A stretch of 64,000 nt of DNA from CAWFXC01 sp963819735 (GTDB lineage: Bacteria; Actinomycetota; Acidimicrobiia; IMCC26256; DASPTH01), in assembly GCA_963819735.1 (NCBI GenBank), contig CAWFXC010000001.1:1-64000 (forward strand), given 5' to 3'. Shown here one piece after another: positions 43,763-51,664 of this stretch (positions are counted from its first letter, which is position 1; the number at the start of each line of letters is the position of its first letter). Both the position numbers and the translations under genes were made by a program. The notes beneath the pieces are model-generated. The model was given only the letters and a program-made list of their open reading frames with translations, did no database searches and was not told the origin of the DNA.

Positions 43763-44551
43763 TCAGCCGGAGAACCACGTGCCCGCATCGTTGATGAGCA
43801 CCTGACCGGTCATCTTCGAGCTCTCGTGGCACGCGAGGAAGACGACCAGGCCGGTCATGTCCTCCGGTTCGAGCGAGCTGCCGAGCAGGGAGGTGTCGAC
43901 CAGCGCCTGCACGATCTCCGGCGGGACCACCGCCTTGGCCGCCGGCGACATCGTGATGCCCGGGCACACCGCGTTCACCCGGATGTTGCGACTTCCGAGC
44001 AGTTGTGCCATGACCCGGGTCTGGCGGATCAGCATCCACTTCGTCATGCCGTAGCCCTCCGGCACGATGGGCGGCGGCGGCGCGCCATCGGGCAACGTGA
44101 ACAGCGAGGGCAGGGACAGCGGGAACGCCGCGGTCGACGAGATGTTCACGATCGAACCGGCGCGCTGCTCCCAGAAGTACGGAACCACCGCGTTCGACGC
44201 GTTGATCGCACCCATGAAATTGACCGCGAGGAAGTCGTCCCACGACGCGGTGAGCTGATCGAACATCAACCCGGCGTTGTTCACCAGGCAGTCGACCCGA
44301 CCGAACTCGTCGACGACGCGCTTCACGGCATCGGTCATCTGCGCGGCGTCGGTGACGTCGGCCTTGATCGAGATCGAACGCCCTCCGAGTGCGGCGATGT
44401 CGTCCTGCACCGCGACGGCCTGATCAATGCGCGTGAGGTCGATGATCGCGACCGACGCGCCCTCGGCCGCGCACGCTCGTGCGTACGCGGCGCCGATGCC
44501 CTGCGCGGCACCCGTGATGATGCACGTGTTCCCGTCGAGTCGACCGCTCAT
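43763..44551 (-). CDS. SDR oxidoreductase
   Basis: A 262-residue classical SDR. TCIITGAAQGIGAAYARACA is the cofactor motif with Asp in AIIDLTRIDQ, which suggests NAD. LVNNAGLMFDQLTASWDDFL follows, then NISSTAAFPLSLPSLFTLPD and YGMTKWML as the active site. The stretch between Ser and Tyr is longer than usual. End: MTGQVLINDAGTWFSG. First gene of the pair with the crotonase; divergent from the crotonase at 44692, with a small palindrome between. Confidence 0.87.
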   Translation of the reverse strand: MSGRLDGNTCIITGAAQGIGAAYARACAAEGASVAIIDLTRIDQAVAVQDDIAALGGRSISIKADVTDAAQMTDAVKRVVDEFGRVDCLVNNAGLMFDQLTASWDDFLAVNFMGAINASNAVVPYFWEQRAGSIVNISSTAAFPLSLPSLFTLPDGAPPPPIVPEGYGMTKWMLIRQTRVMAQLLGSRNIRVNAVCPGITMSPAAKAVVPPEIVQALVDTSLLGSSLEPEDMTGLVVFLACHESSKMTGQVLINDAGTWFSG

Positions 44552-44631
44552 CGTGCCCGCCTTCCTCTTGCGCTCGAAGCACGCAGCGGAAGCTGCGCGG
44601 CACGCGTGTGCCGGTCATTTCGCGAGCAAGA

Positions 44632-44640
44632 TGTCAGACA
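44632..44640. promoter_or_regulatory. Palindrome TGTCAGACA in a divergent promoter region
   Basis: Perfect 9-base palindrome between the SDR (start 44551, minus) and the crotonase (start 44692, plus). The same 9 bases occur at 49072-49080 in another divergent region. Downstream, TAGGAT ends 8 bases before the ATG at 44692, suggesting a near-leaderless start for the crotonase. Confidence 0.35.
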
Positions 44641-44691
44641 CTTCCCGGGTCGTCAAGTCGGTGTTCGGGCCCGAGCGTAGGATCCCGGCCC

Positions 44692-45525
44692 ATGGGCAAC
44701 TACGACAAGGACTACGAAACCCTGATCGTCACCGAGGACGACGGCGTCATCTGGGTCTCGCTCAACCGACCGCAGGTCCGCAACGCGATCAACCAGCAGA
44801 TGCAGGACGAGATCAGCATGCTCTGGCGCTCGATGCGCGGCGACGACGACGTCCGCTGCATCGTCCTCACCGCCGAAGGCGACGCGTTCTGCACCGGGAT
44901 CGACCGCAACGAATCGCTCGACGAACACGCGATCGAGTCGATCGCGGCGGGCAAGTATCCGGGCTTCCCGACGCCCTGGGTGTACGACGACCCGGGACGC
45001 GACCTCGGCCCGAAGAGCTGCGACCTCTGGAAGCCGGTGATCGCAGCGGTGCAGGGCATGGCGTGCGGCGGCGCGTTCTACATGCTCGGCGAGACCGAGT
45101 TCATCATCGCCGCCGACAACGCGACGTTCTTCGACCCTCACGTCACCTACGGCATGACCGCGGCGTACGAACCGATCCAGATGCTCAACAAGATGCCGTT
45201 CCCCGAGGTCATGCGCATGTCGCTGCTCGGCGTCCACGAACGCATGACGGCAGAGCGAGCGCGGGAGATCGGCCTCGTGACCGAAGTTGCACCGCTCGCG
45301 GAGCTGCGGGAGCGCGCCGGATGGGCGGCCCGGGTCATCGCCGACTCGCCGGCGCTCGCGGTCCAAGGCACCTTGCGCGCGTTGTGGGCCGGGCTCGAGC
45401 TGTCGCGGACCCAGGCTATCGAGATGGCCACCATGTTCATCAGGGTCGGCACCGACGCCGCCGCGTTCGAGGAAGGCCAGGCGCGTTTCGCCTCCGGTGT
45501 TCGTCCCCAGTGGCGCAGCCGCTGA
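44692..45525 (+). CDS. Crotonase-family protein
   Basis: A 277-residue protein. VIWVSLNRPQVRNAINQQMQ, VRCIVLTAEGDAFCTGIDRN and VIAAVQGMACGGAFYMLGET give the crotonase fold with its oxyanion hole. The position of the hydratase Glu pair is FFDPHVTYGMTAAYEPIQML, without the usual Pro-Glu. Hydratase activity is therefore uncertain. The ATG lies just after a TAGGAT -10-like element. Its 3' end overlaps the convergent GntR frame by 86 bases if that frame is read to 45440. Confidence 0.85.
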   Translation: MGNYDKDYETLIVTEDDGVIWVSLNRPQVRNAINQQMQDEISMLWRSMRGDDDVRCIVLTAEGDAFCTGIDRNESLDEHAIESIAAGKYPGFPTPWVYDDPGRDLGPKSCDLWKPVIAAVQGMACGGAFYMLGETEFIIAADNATFFDPHVTYGMTAAYEPIQMLNKMPFPEVMRMSLLGVHERMTAERAREIGLVTEVAPLAELRERAGWAARVIADSPALAVQGTLRALWAGLELSRTQAIEMATMFIRVGTDAAAFEEGQARFASGVRPQWRSR

Positions 45526-46315
45526 CCATCGGTTCGCGACGCGCGCTCGGATCAGTAGTGGTCGAACAGGTCGACGACGCGGTGGCGCGTTGGCCGAGGA
45601 TCACCTTGCCGACCGCTTCCATGTGCGCCCGCCAGTGCACTTCGGCTTCGGTGCCGACGCCCAACGCAATCAACTCGACCAGCCGTTCCTGCGAGCGGAT
45701 ACCCCGCCGCCGGATCGCGAGTGATCCGTTGGCCGACGACGACTGGCTCACGGCCGTCACCGCGCGTTCCACGATCTCGTTGAGCATCTCGGCGACGATC
45801 GCCAGCGTCTGATTGCCGGCGAGCGCGACCAGGCGTTCGTGGAAGTCGGCGTTGGCCTTCCCGAACGCGGCGGGATCGTTGATCGCCTCCTGCTGGGTCG
45901 CGATCAGCTCCCGCAACTCCTCGGCGGCCGCGCGCCGGTCCTTCGCCGACGCCAGCATGCGCGCCGCGGCCGGTTCGATGATGCTGCGAGCCTCGTGCAC
46001 GTCGGCGAGCGTGGTATTGCGGAACTGGAGCACCAGCGCGGCGTTGCGCGCCGCGCTGCGTTCGTCGGGCTGGCGGACCACGACCCCGCCGCGCACACCC
46101 CGCACGACCAGGATGAGCCCTTCGGCCTCGAGGATCCGCAGCGCTTCTCGCAACGACGGGCGCGACACGCGGAACCGCTTGACGAGATCCGACTCACGAC
46201 CCAGCGACGCGCCGTCCGGTAACGCGCCGCTGACGATCATCGAGCGCAATTCGTCGGCGATGAGCTCGGGCTTCTCGCGTCCCGCCGCCCGGTCCTTCAC
46301 CGCCACCGCGGCCAC
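45440..46315 (-). CDS. GntR-family (FadR/FCD) regulator
   Basis: The winged-helix N-terminus is LIADELRSMIVSGALPDGAS, FRVSRPSLREALRILEAEGL and ILVVRGVRGGVVVRQPDERS. The FCD ligand domain follows, with ADVHEARSIIEPAAARMLAS and HERLVALAGNQTLAIVAEML. After VILGQRATA the frame turns Ser/Arg-rich. Restoring one base near 45566 gives VVDLFDHY and a stop at 45552, a more natural end that would also remove the overlap with the crotonase. FCD regulators bind carboxylic acids or acyl-CoA through a metal. Likely controls this cluster and itself. Confidence 0.82.
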   Translation of the reverse strand: MAAVAVKDRAAGREKPELIADELRSMIVSGALPDGASLGRESDLVKRFRVSRPSLREALRILEAEGLILVVRGVRGGVVVRQPDERSAARNAALVLQFRNTTLADVHEARSIIEPAAARMLASAKDRRAAAEELRELIATQQEAINDPAAFGKANADFHERLVALAGNQTLAIVAEMLNEIVERAVTAVSQSSSANGSLAIRRRGIRSQERLVELIALGVGTEAEVHWRAHMEAVGKVILGQRATASSTCSTTTDPSARREPMVSGCATGDEHRRRNAPGLPRTRRRRCRP

Positions 46316-46396
46316 CTCATCGTCTCGTTGTCTCGCCGTCTCGGGGGTGATCGGAAACGACCAACATACTTGAGGGTCGTCGCATCGGGCCTCAGC

Positions 46397-47899
46397 TCAC
46401 GGCATGATGGCGGTGCGAGACACCGGCGCGGCCGCCACCTGACGCCGCGACAGCGCTCGTTCGAGCGAGTGCAACAGCACGTTGCGGGTCTCGCGCGGGT
46501 CGATGAGCTCGTCGAAACCGAGGGTGCTCGCCGATCGGTACGAAGCTTCGAGCTCCATGTCGCGCAGCATGGTCGCCTCGTCGACGTCGGCGCCCTTGGC
46601 GCGCGTCATGGCCGCGGCGCCCATCGCCCCCATGGTCGCGCCCGGGAACGCGAAAACGGCCGACTGCCCGTCGAACGGGATCATGCCCATCACCATCGAG
46701 CCGAAGCCGTAGGCCTTGCGCATCGTGACCTCGAACTTCGGGGTGGTCGCCTGCGTCTGCGCGGCGTACATGCGCGCGCCGGAGCGGAGGATTCCCTGGC
46801 GCTCCGACGCACTCCCCGGCATCACGCCAGGATTGTCGGTCAGGAAGACGATCGGGAGGTGGAACGAATCGGCGACGGTGATGAAGTGCGCGGCCTTGTC
46901 GGCGCCGTCGGCGTCGATCGATCCCGCGAGCACGTTCGGCTGGTTGGCCACCACCGCAACCGGGTGACCGCCGAGGCGGCTCAGCGAACAGATCACCGAC
47001 GGGCCGAACGACGGCTGGATCTCGAAGCTGGAGTCCTCGTCGAGGACCACGTCGATCACGTCGCGCACGTCGTATACCCGCCGACCGTTGCGAGGCACGA
47101 TGTCGAGGATCTCGGGGACCAGGCGCGGGCCGATGTCACCGTCGCGCGAGGACGGCGGATACGACCACGCCGAAGACGGGAAGTAGCCGAGGTAGCGCCG
47201 CACGAGTTCGAGCGAGGCGTGATCGTCGTCGCCGACGTTGTGGATCAGGCCACTGGCGAGCGCGACGGTCGGGCCGCCGAGGTCCTCCTTGGTGATCGTC
47301 TCGCCGAGCGACTCGTAGACCACCGGGGGCCCGGCGGTGAAGATGGAGCCGTGCTCACTCATCACGCTGAAGTCCGACATCGGCGCGACGAGTGCGCCGT
47401 GCCCGGCCGACGGCCCCAACACCGCGGTGATCAACGGCACCTGGCCGGAGCAGCGCGCCTGCGCGAGCAGGTCGGTCGGAGTGCGGCCACCGGGCCGGCC
47501 GTCGGCGCGGAAGCCGGCGCCTTCGAGCATCATGATCAGCGGAACCCGATCGAGGAGCGCGACCTCTGCGACGCGGTACCGCTTGGAGTTCGCCGACGAG
47601 CTGATCGTGCCTGCCTTCACGGTGAAGTCCTCGGCCGCGACCATCACCGGTCGGCCGTCGATCCGACCGGACCCCATCACGATCGCGTCGGCGGGCGCTT
47701 CCTCGCCGCCGACCAACGTGCCGAGCTCCTGGAAGGATCCCGGGTCGAGCAGCGACGCGATCCGGGCCCGCGCGTCGAGCTTCCCGGCGGCGCGGTGCTT
47801 CGTCAGACGCGCTTCGCCGCCCATCGAGCGCGACAGCCGACGGCGTTCGACCAGGTCGTCGAGCGCAGGATCCCAGCCCTCGGAGCCGTCCGGTCCCAT
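46397..47899 (-). CDS. Acyl-CoA carboxylase carboxyltransferase (beta) subunit
   Basis: A 500-residue protein from the Met of MGPDGSEGWDPALDDLVERR; the upstream frame to 48253 overlaps the neighbour. GGEARLTKHRAAGKLDARAR begins the carboxyltransferase fold. VPLIMMLEGAGFRADGRPGG and VLGPSAGHGALVAPMSDFSV mark the N-half, VVANQPNVLAGSIDADGADK with FLTDNPGVMPGSASERQGIL the C-half. This places it with propionyl/methylcrotonyl-CoA carboxylase beta chains, which move CO2 from biotin to acyl-CoA. No biotin carboxylase or biotin-carrier gene is in the window. Coupled by TGATG overlap to the LLM gene upstream. Confidence 0.88.
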   Translation of the reverse strand: MGPDGSEGWDPALDDLVERRRLSRSMGGEARLTKHRAAGKLDARARIASLLDPGSFQELGTLVGGEEAPADAIVMGSGRIDGRPVMVAAEDFTVKAGTISSSANSKRYRVAEVALLDRVPLIMMLEGAGFRADGRPGGRTPTDLLAQARCSGQVPLITAVLGPSAGHGALVAPMSDFSVMSEHGSIFTAGPPVVYESLGETITKEDLGGPTVALASGLIHNVGDDDHASLELVRRYLGYFPSSAWSYPPSSRDGDIGPRLVPEILDIVPRNGRRVYDVRDVIDVVLDEDSSFEIQPSFGPSVICSLSRLGGHPVAVVANQPNVLAGSIDADGADKAAHFITVADSFHLPIVFLTDNPGVMPGSASERQGILRSGARMYAAQTQATTPKFEVTMRKAYGFGSMVMGMIPFDGQSAVFAFPGATMGAMGAAAMTRAKGADVDEATMLRDMELEASYRSASTLGFDELIDPRETRNVLLHSLERALSRRQVAAAPVSRTAIMP

Positions 47900-48966
47900 C
47901 AGCGTGCACCTTCTCTCGAGTCGGCCAGTCCGGCCAGGTCGGCGATCAACGTCAATGCCTCCGGTTGTTCGGCGCCCACGATCAGACCGGTCACGCCGGC
48001 GGGCACCTGGCCACCACCCTCCCACTGTTGCCTGATTCGCGTCGGGGAGCCCACCAGGGTGTTCTGGAGGATGTAGTCGTCGGGCATCACCGCGATCGCT
48101 TCCTCGCGCCGGCCGGCGAGGAACAGCTCCTGGATCCGCGCCGCCTCGTCGGCGAAGCCGCGTCGAGCCATACCAGCCACGTGGTAGTTGTGCGACGCGC
48201 TGCCCATTCCGCCGACGTAGGTGGCGAGGAACGGGCGACGCGCGTCCAACCACCCCTGCACGTCGTCGGTGAGGTGCACCCCGAGGCCGCCGAACACCTC
48301 GAAGTCGTCGCGGCCGCGTCCGTCGGTGCGGGCCGCGAACCCGCGCTCGAGCGGCTCGCGGTACGAGTCGGTGCCGTCGGGGCCGAGCGCCATCGGGAGC
48401 CAGCCGTCACAGATCTCCGCGGACAACTCCGTGTTGCGCGGCCCGACCGTGCCCAGCCAGACGGGGATGTCGGCCACCGGATGCATGATGGATTTCAGCG
48501 CCTTGCCCTGACCGAGCGCACCGGGACCGTCGTAGGGCAGGGAGATCTCGGCTCCCGCGTGCGTGACCGGCTCCTCTCGGGCGAGCACCTTGCGGAAGAT
48601 CGCGACGTAGTCGCGGATGCGCGTGTTCGGCCTGCCCCACGGCTGGCCGTACCAGCCTTCGACGATCTGCGGTCCGGAGACACCGAGACCGATGATGGTG
48701 CGGCCCCCGCCGGCGATCGCGTCGATCGTCATCGCGTGCATCGCCAGTGTCGCCGGTGGCCGTGCCGCGAGTTGCACGACTGCGGTACCGAGCTTGATCC
48801 GGTCGGTGACCGCCGCCAACGCCGCGAGCGGCGACAGCGCGTCGCTGCCGTAGGCCTCAGCGGTCCACACCGAGTGGAACCCGAGCGCCTCGGCGTGTCG
48901 CACCAGTTCGAACGGCACCTCGACGCGAGCGGCGCGGTACAGCTCGAGCCGCAGGCCGAGCTTCAC
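47899..48966 (-). CDS. LLM-class F420-dependent oxidoreductase
   Basis: A 355-residue bacterial-luciferase-like TIM barrel. MKLGLRLELYRAARVEVPFE and LGFHSVWTAEAYGSDALSPL are the first strands, RIKLGTAVVQLAARPPATLA the second, and TIDAIAGGGRTIIGLGVSGP the cofactor-contact region. The subgroup is mostly F420-dependent in actinobacteria; direct FMN use cannot be excluded. Substrate unknown. It precedes the carboxyltransferase with overlapping stop and start and diverges from a CoA-transferase gene. Confidence 0.88.
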   Translation of the reverse strand: MKLGLRLELYRAARVEVPFELVRHAEALGFHSVWTAEAYGSDALSPLAALAAVTDRIKLGTAVVQLAARPPATLAMHAMTIDAIAGGGRTIIGLGVSGPQIVEGWYGQPWGRPNTRIRDYVAIFRKVLAREEPVTHAGAEISLPYDGPGALGQGKALKSIMHPVADIPVWLGTVGPRNTELSAEICDGWLPMALGPDGTDSYREPLERGFAARTDGRGRDDFEVFGGLGVHLTDDVQGWLDARRPFLATYVGGMGSASHNYHVAGMARRGFADEAARIQELFLAGRREEAIAVMPDDYILQNTLVGSPTRIRQQWEGGGQVPAGVTGLIVGAEQPEALTLIADLAGLADSREGAR

Positions 48967-49071
48967 GACGGCTCCGGTGACGACGTCATCTGGTCGAACG
49001 CAGCTGACATGGCCGTGGCTCCTCTTCGCGCGCAGACATGGGCCGCATTCCGCGGCCCATGCGCCCGTAAA

Positions 49072-49080
49072 CTGTCAGAC
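49072..49080. promoter_or_regulatory. Palindrome TGTCAGACA in a divergent promoter region
   Basis: Same 9 bases as 44632-44640, here between the LLM gene (start 48966, minus) and the CoA-transferase (start 49183, plus). A TAAACT box overlaps its left edge (49067-49072). TACGCT ends 6 bases before the ATG at 49183, suggesting a near-leaderless message. Confidence 0.35.
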
Positions 49081-49182
49081 ATCTCGGCGACCCGTCAACT
49101 CGCGGCCGCGAGCGCGCCCACCGGGTGGGAGCGGTGGGTTCGCTCGCGGCAGACCCGGGCCAGGCGTGGCTACGCTCCCGCC

Positions 49183-50355
49183 ATGTCGCCGGAGACGGAA
49201 CGCCACTCCCCGCCGCTCGTGGGCATTCGCGTGCTCGACTTCTCGCAGGTCGTGTCGGGTCCGATCTGCGGGCGGATGCTCGCCGACCTCGGCGCCGACG
49301 TGGTCAAGATCGAGCCACTCGAGGGCGACATCATCCGTCACCTGTCGCCGCAGGTCGGCGACCACGCGATGAGCGTCTACTTCTCGTGGGTGAACGCGGG
49401 CAAGCGGTCGATGGCGGTCGACCTGCGCAACGACAAGGTCGCGGCGATGGTGCGTGAGCTGGCGCTGAACAGCGACGTCGTGCTCGAGAACTTCCGCCCC
49501 GGTGTGCTCGACAAGTACGGGATGGGGAGCGCCGAGCTGCGCCGGGCGAACCCGAAGCTCGTGTACTGCTCGATCAGCGGCTGGGGTGCCGACAACTCGT
49601 GGTCGCAACGGCGCGCGTACGCGGCGATGGTGCAGGCCGAAGCGGGCCGGGTCGAGCTCGACGCGCGGCTCCGCAACGCACCGGCGGAGCAGAGCCCACA
49701 CGTCGACGGCGACATCACGCCGGGACTGCTCGCGGTCAGCGGCATCTGTGCCGCATTGTTCCAACGCGAACGCGACGGGCACGGGCAGCACCTCGACGTC
49801 TCGATGGCCGAAGCGCTGCTCTACACCGACGAATGGACGTCGACCGAGCTCGCCCACTACCGCGGGCCGCGGATCCCCGACACGTGGATGTACCCGGTCT
49901 TCGTGCTCGCCGACGGCAGCGCGGCCGCGTTCATGGGCGACCCGCATCCGCGACTCCCGGAGGTCGCCGCCGCCTTCACCGACGCGCCGATCGACTACAC
50001 CGACTCGCGCGACGAGGCGCTCGCCATCCTGGCCGACCTCCTCGCCGCAGTGCCCGACTTCCCGACCCTCGAGGCGCGGCTCGCGGAGTTCGGGTTCCTC
50101 GCCGCTGAGGTCCGCAGCATCGCCCGGGTCGCCGAGACACCGTGGGCGAAGGAGCGGGACGTGTTCCGCGAGGTCGAGCCCGGCGTGCACCTCACGGCCG
50201 CGCCGTTCCGCACCTCGGGCGGAAGTGTCGGAGTGCGTGATCGTGCCCCGCGGCTCGGCGAACACACCCGCGCGGTCCTCGCCGATCGGCTGGGCGTGAG
50301 CGCAACCGAACTCGACGAGCTCGAGCAGTCGGGGGCGCTCGCAGGCCCGAGCTGA
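49183..50355 (+). CDS. CaiB/BaiF family CoA-transferase without the catalytic Asp
   Basis: A 390-residue protein. VGIRVLDFSQVVSGPICGRM and LADLGADVVKIEPLEGDIIR form the CoA-binding start. VNAGKRSMAVDLRNDKVAAM follows, then VLENFRPGVLDKYGMGSAEL and LVYCSISGWGADNSWSQRRA. The active-site segment, normally Y-D-x3-Q-A-x2-G, is AYAAMVQAEAG, so Ala replaces the Asp that carries the acyl group in formyl-CoA transferase. The rest is normal for family III. It may use another residue, or act as a racemase- or lyase-like member. Leaderless-type promoter. Confidence 0.85.
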   Translation: MSPETERHSPPLVGIRVLDFSQVVSGPICGRMLADLGADVVKIEPLEGDIIRHLSPQVGDHAMSVYFSWVNAGKRSMAVDLRNDKVAAMVRELALNSDVVLENFRPGVLDKYGMGSAELRRANPKLVYCSISGWGADNSWSQRRAYAAMVQAEAGRVELDARLRNAPAEQSPHVDGDITPGLLAVSGICAALFQRERDGHGQHLDVSMAEALLYTDEWTSTELAHYRGPRIPDTWMYPVFVLADGSAAAFMGDPHPRLPEVAAAFTDAPIDYTDSRDEALAILADLLAAVPDFPTLEARLAEFGFLAAEVRSIARVAETPWAKERDVFREVEPGVHLTAAPFRTSGGSVGVRDRAPRLGEHTRAVLADRLGVSATELDELEQSGALAGPS

Positions 50356-50396
50356 ACCAGCAACCAGAAGATCAGGCGGTCAGCCGGTCACAACGG

Positions 50397-51587
50397 TCAG
50401 ACGGTGACGCCGACCTTCATGATCCGGGCGAGGTTCCCGCCCATGATGTTGGCGACTGCTTCGTCGGGAAGCCCGGGCGGCAGGTGGTCGAGGTAGCTGC
50501 GCGGCTCGGCCAGGCCTTCGGGATGCGGATAGTCGGACCCGAAGAGCAGGTGGTCGCTGCCCAGCACCTCGACCAGCTCCTCGATGTTGTCCTCGTGGAA
50601 CGGGCTGATGTACACGTTGCGCTTGAACGCCGCGACCGGGTCCTCGAGGAACGTCTGCGGGATCTTGCGGTAGGTGTCTTCCAGGTGCGCGAGGAAGGGC
50701 ACCACCCAGTCGGCACCGTTCTCGATGAACGCGACGCGCAGCTCGGGGAAGCGCGTGAGCAGACCGTGGCAGGTGAGTGCCGCCGCGGTGTCCTCCGCGG
50801 GTCGCTTGCCCATGGTGACGAAGCGGAACGCATCGAGTTGGAACGGCAACATCTCCTGCCGGCCGACCCAGTCGTTCTGATACTTCGTGTAGCCACTGTC
50901 GGAGGCGTGCATCGACACGAGAATGTCGGCGTCGACCACCGCCTGCCAGAACGGGTCGAACTCCGGGTACGCGAACGACCGGGAGCCGCGGTAGCCCGGT
51001 ACCGGCGCGGGGCGGATGAGGATCGTCTTCGCGCCGCGCGCCACGACCCACTCGAGCTCCTCGATCGCCTTCTCGACGATCGGCAACGTGATGACGGGCG
51101 TCGTGAAGATGCGCTCTTCGTAGTTGAACGTCCACTGCTCGTAGAGCCACTCGTTGAGCGCGTGGATCGCGGCGTGGGTGAGATCGGGATCGTCGCTCAT
51201 GCGTTCCTCGAGGAGGCTGGCGAGCGTGGGGAACATCAGCGTGCGGTCGACGCCGAACTCGTCCATCAGCTCCAGCCGCGGCGCCGGTTCCCGGAAGGCG
51301 GGGATGCACCGCATCGGCTCGCCGATGATCTCGCGGTACGACTTGCCCTCGGGGTTGCCGTTGCGGAAGTACTCCTCCTGGGCGCCGGGACGCGCGACGA
51401 CGTCGAACGTCGGGTTCGGGATGTACTCGCTGACGTTGCCCCGGATCATGATCTTCGTCCGGCCGTTCAGCTCGATGTAGTCGATGGCGCCCTTGTAGCG
51501 ATCCGGCAGGTGGCGGGTGAACGCATCGCGGGTCTCGTACAAGTGGTTGTCGGCATCGAAGACGGGGAAATCGCACATGCGGGTCAT
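50397..51587 (-). CDS. Amidohydrolase family 2 (ACMSD-like) metalloenzyme
   Basis: A 396-residue protein. FPVFDADNHLYETRDAFTRH carries the DxDxH-type start. ILVSMHASDSGY gives the second His, AFIENGADWVVPFLAHLEDT the third segment, and HLLFGSDYPHPEGLAEPRSY the terminal Asp. Same family as the gene at 32327 but clearly diverged from it. Family chemistry is metal-dependent decarboxylation or hydrolysis. It ends a minus-strand unit (APH-fold kinase, crotonase, amidohydrolase) but has its own promoter. Confidence 0.87.
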   Translation of the reverse strand: MTRMCDFPVFDADNHLYETRDAFTRHLPDRYKGAIDYIELNGRTKIMIRGNVSEYIPNPTFDVVARPGAQEEYFRNGNPEGKSYREIIGEPMRCIPAFREPAPRLELMDEFGVDRTLMFPTLASLLEERMSDDPDLTHAAIHALNEWLYEQWTFNYEERIFTTPVITLPIVEKAIEELEWVVARGAKTILIRPAPVPGYRGSRSFAYPEFDPFWQAVVDADILVSMHASDSGYTKYQNDWVGRQEMLPFQLDAFRFVTMGKRPAEDTAAALTCHGLLTRFPELRVAFIENGADWVVPFLAHLEDTYRKIPQTFLEDPVAAFKRNVYISPFHEDNIEELVEVLGSDHLLFGSDYPHPEGLAEPRSYLDHLPPGLPDEAVANIMGGNLARIMKVGVTV

Positions 51588-51593
51588 CCCGTG

Positions 51594-51629
51594 AGTTTAC
51601 CGATTTTCGACGCCGACGTCAATATTGAC
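51594..51629 (-). promoter_or_regulatory. Leaderless promoter with palindromic operator
   Basis: On the minus strand TTGACG (51622-51617), exactly 17 bases, then TAAACT (51599-51594) and six bases to the ATG at 51587, so the message would start at the start codon. The perfect palindrome GTCAATATTGAC (51618-51629) overlaps the -35 box, the place where a repressor blocks polymerase. Confidence 0.6.
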
Positions 51630-51664
51630 AAATGACGGGGGCGATGTCGAAAACCACCGCCGGC

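Noticed and set aside
46328..48076. 582-residue plus-strand frame opposite the carboxyltransferase
   Set aside because: Shadow of the carboxyltransferase; composition dominated by Arg, His and Val.
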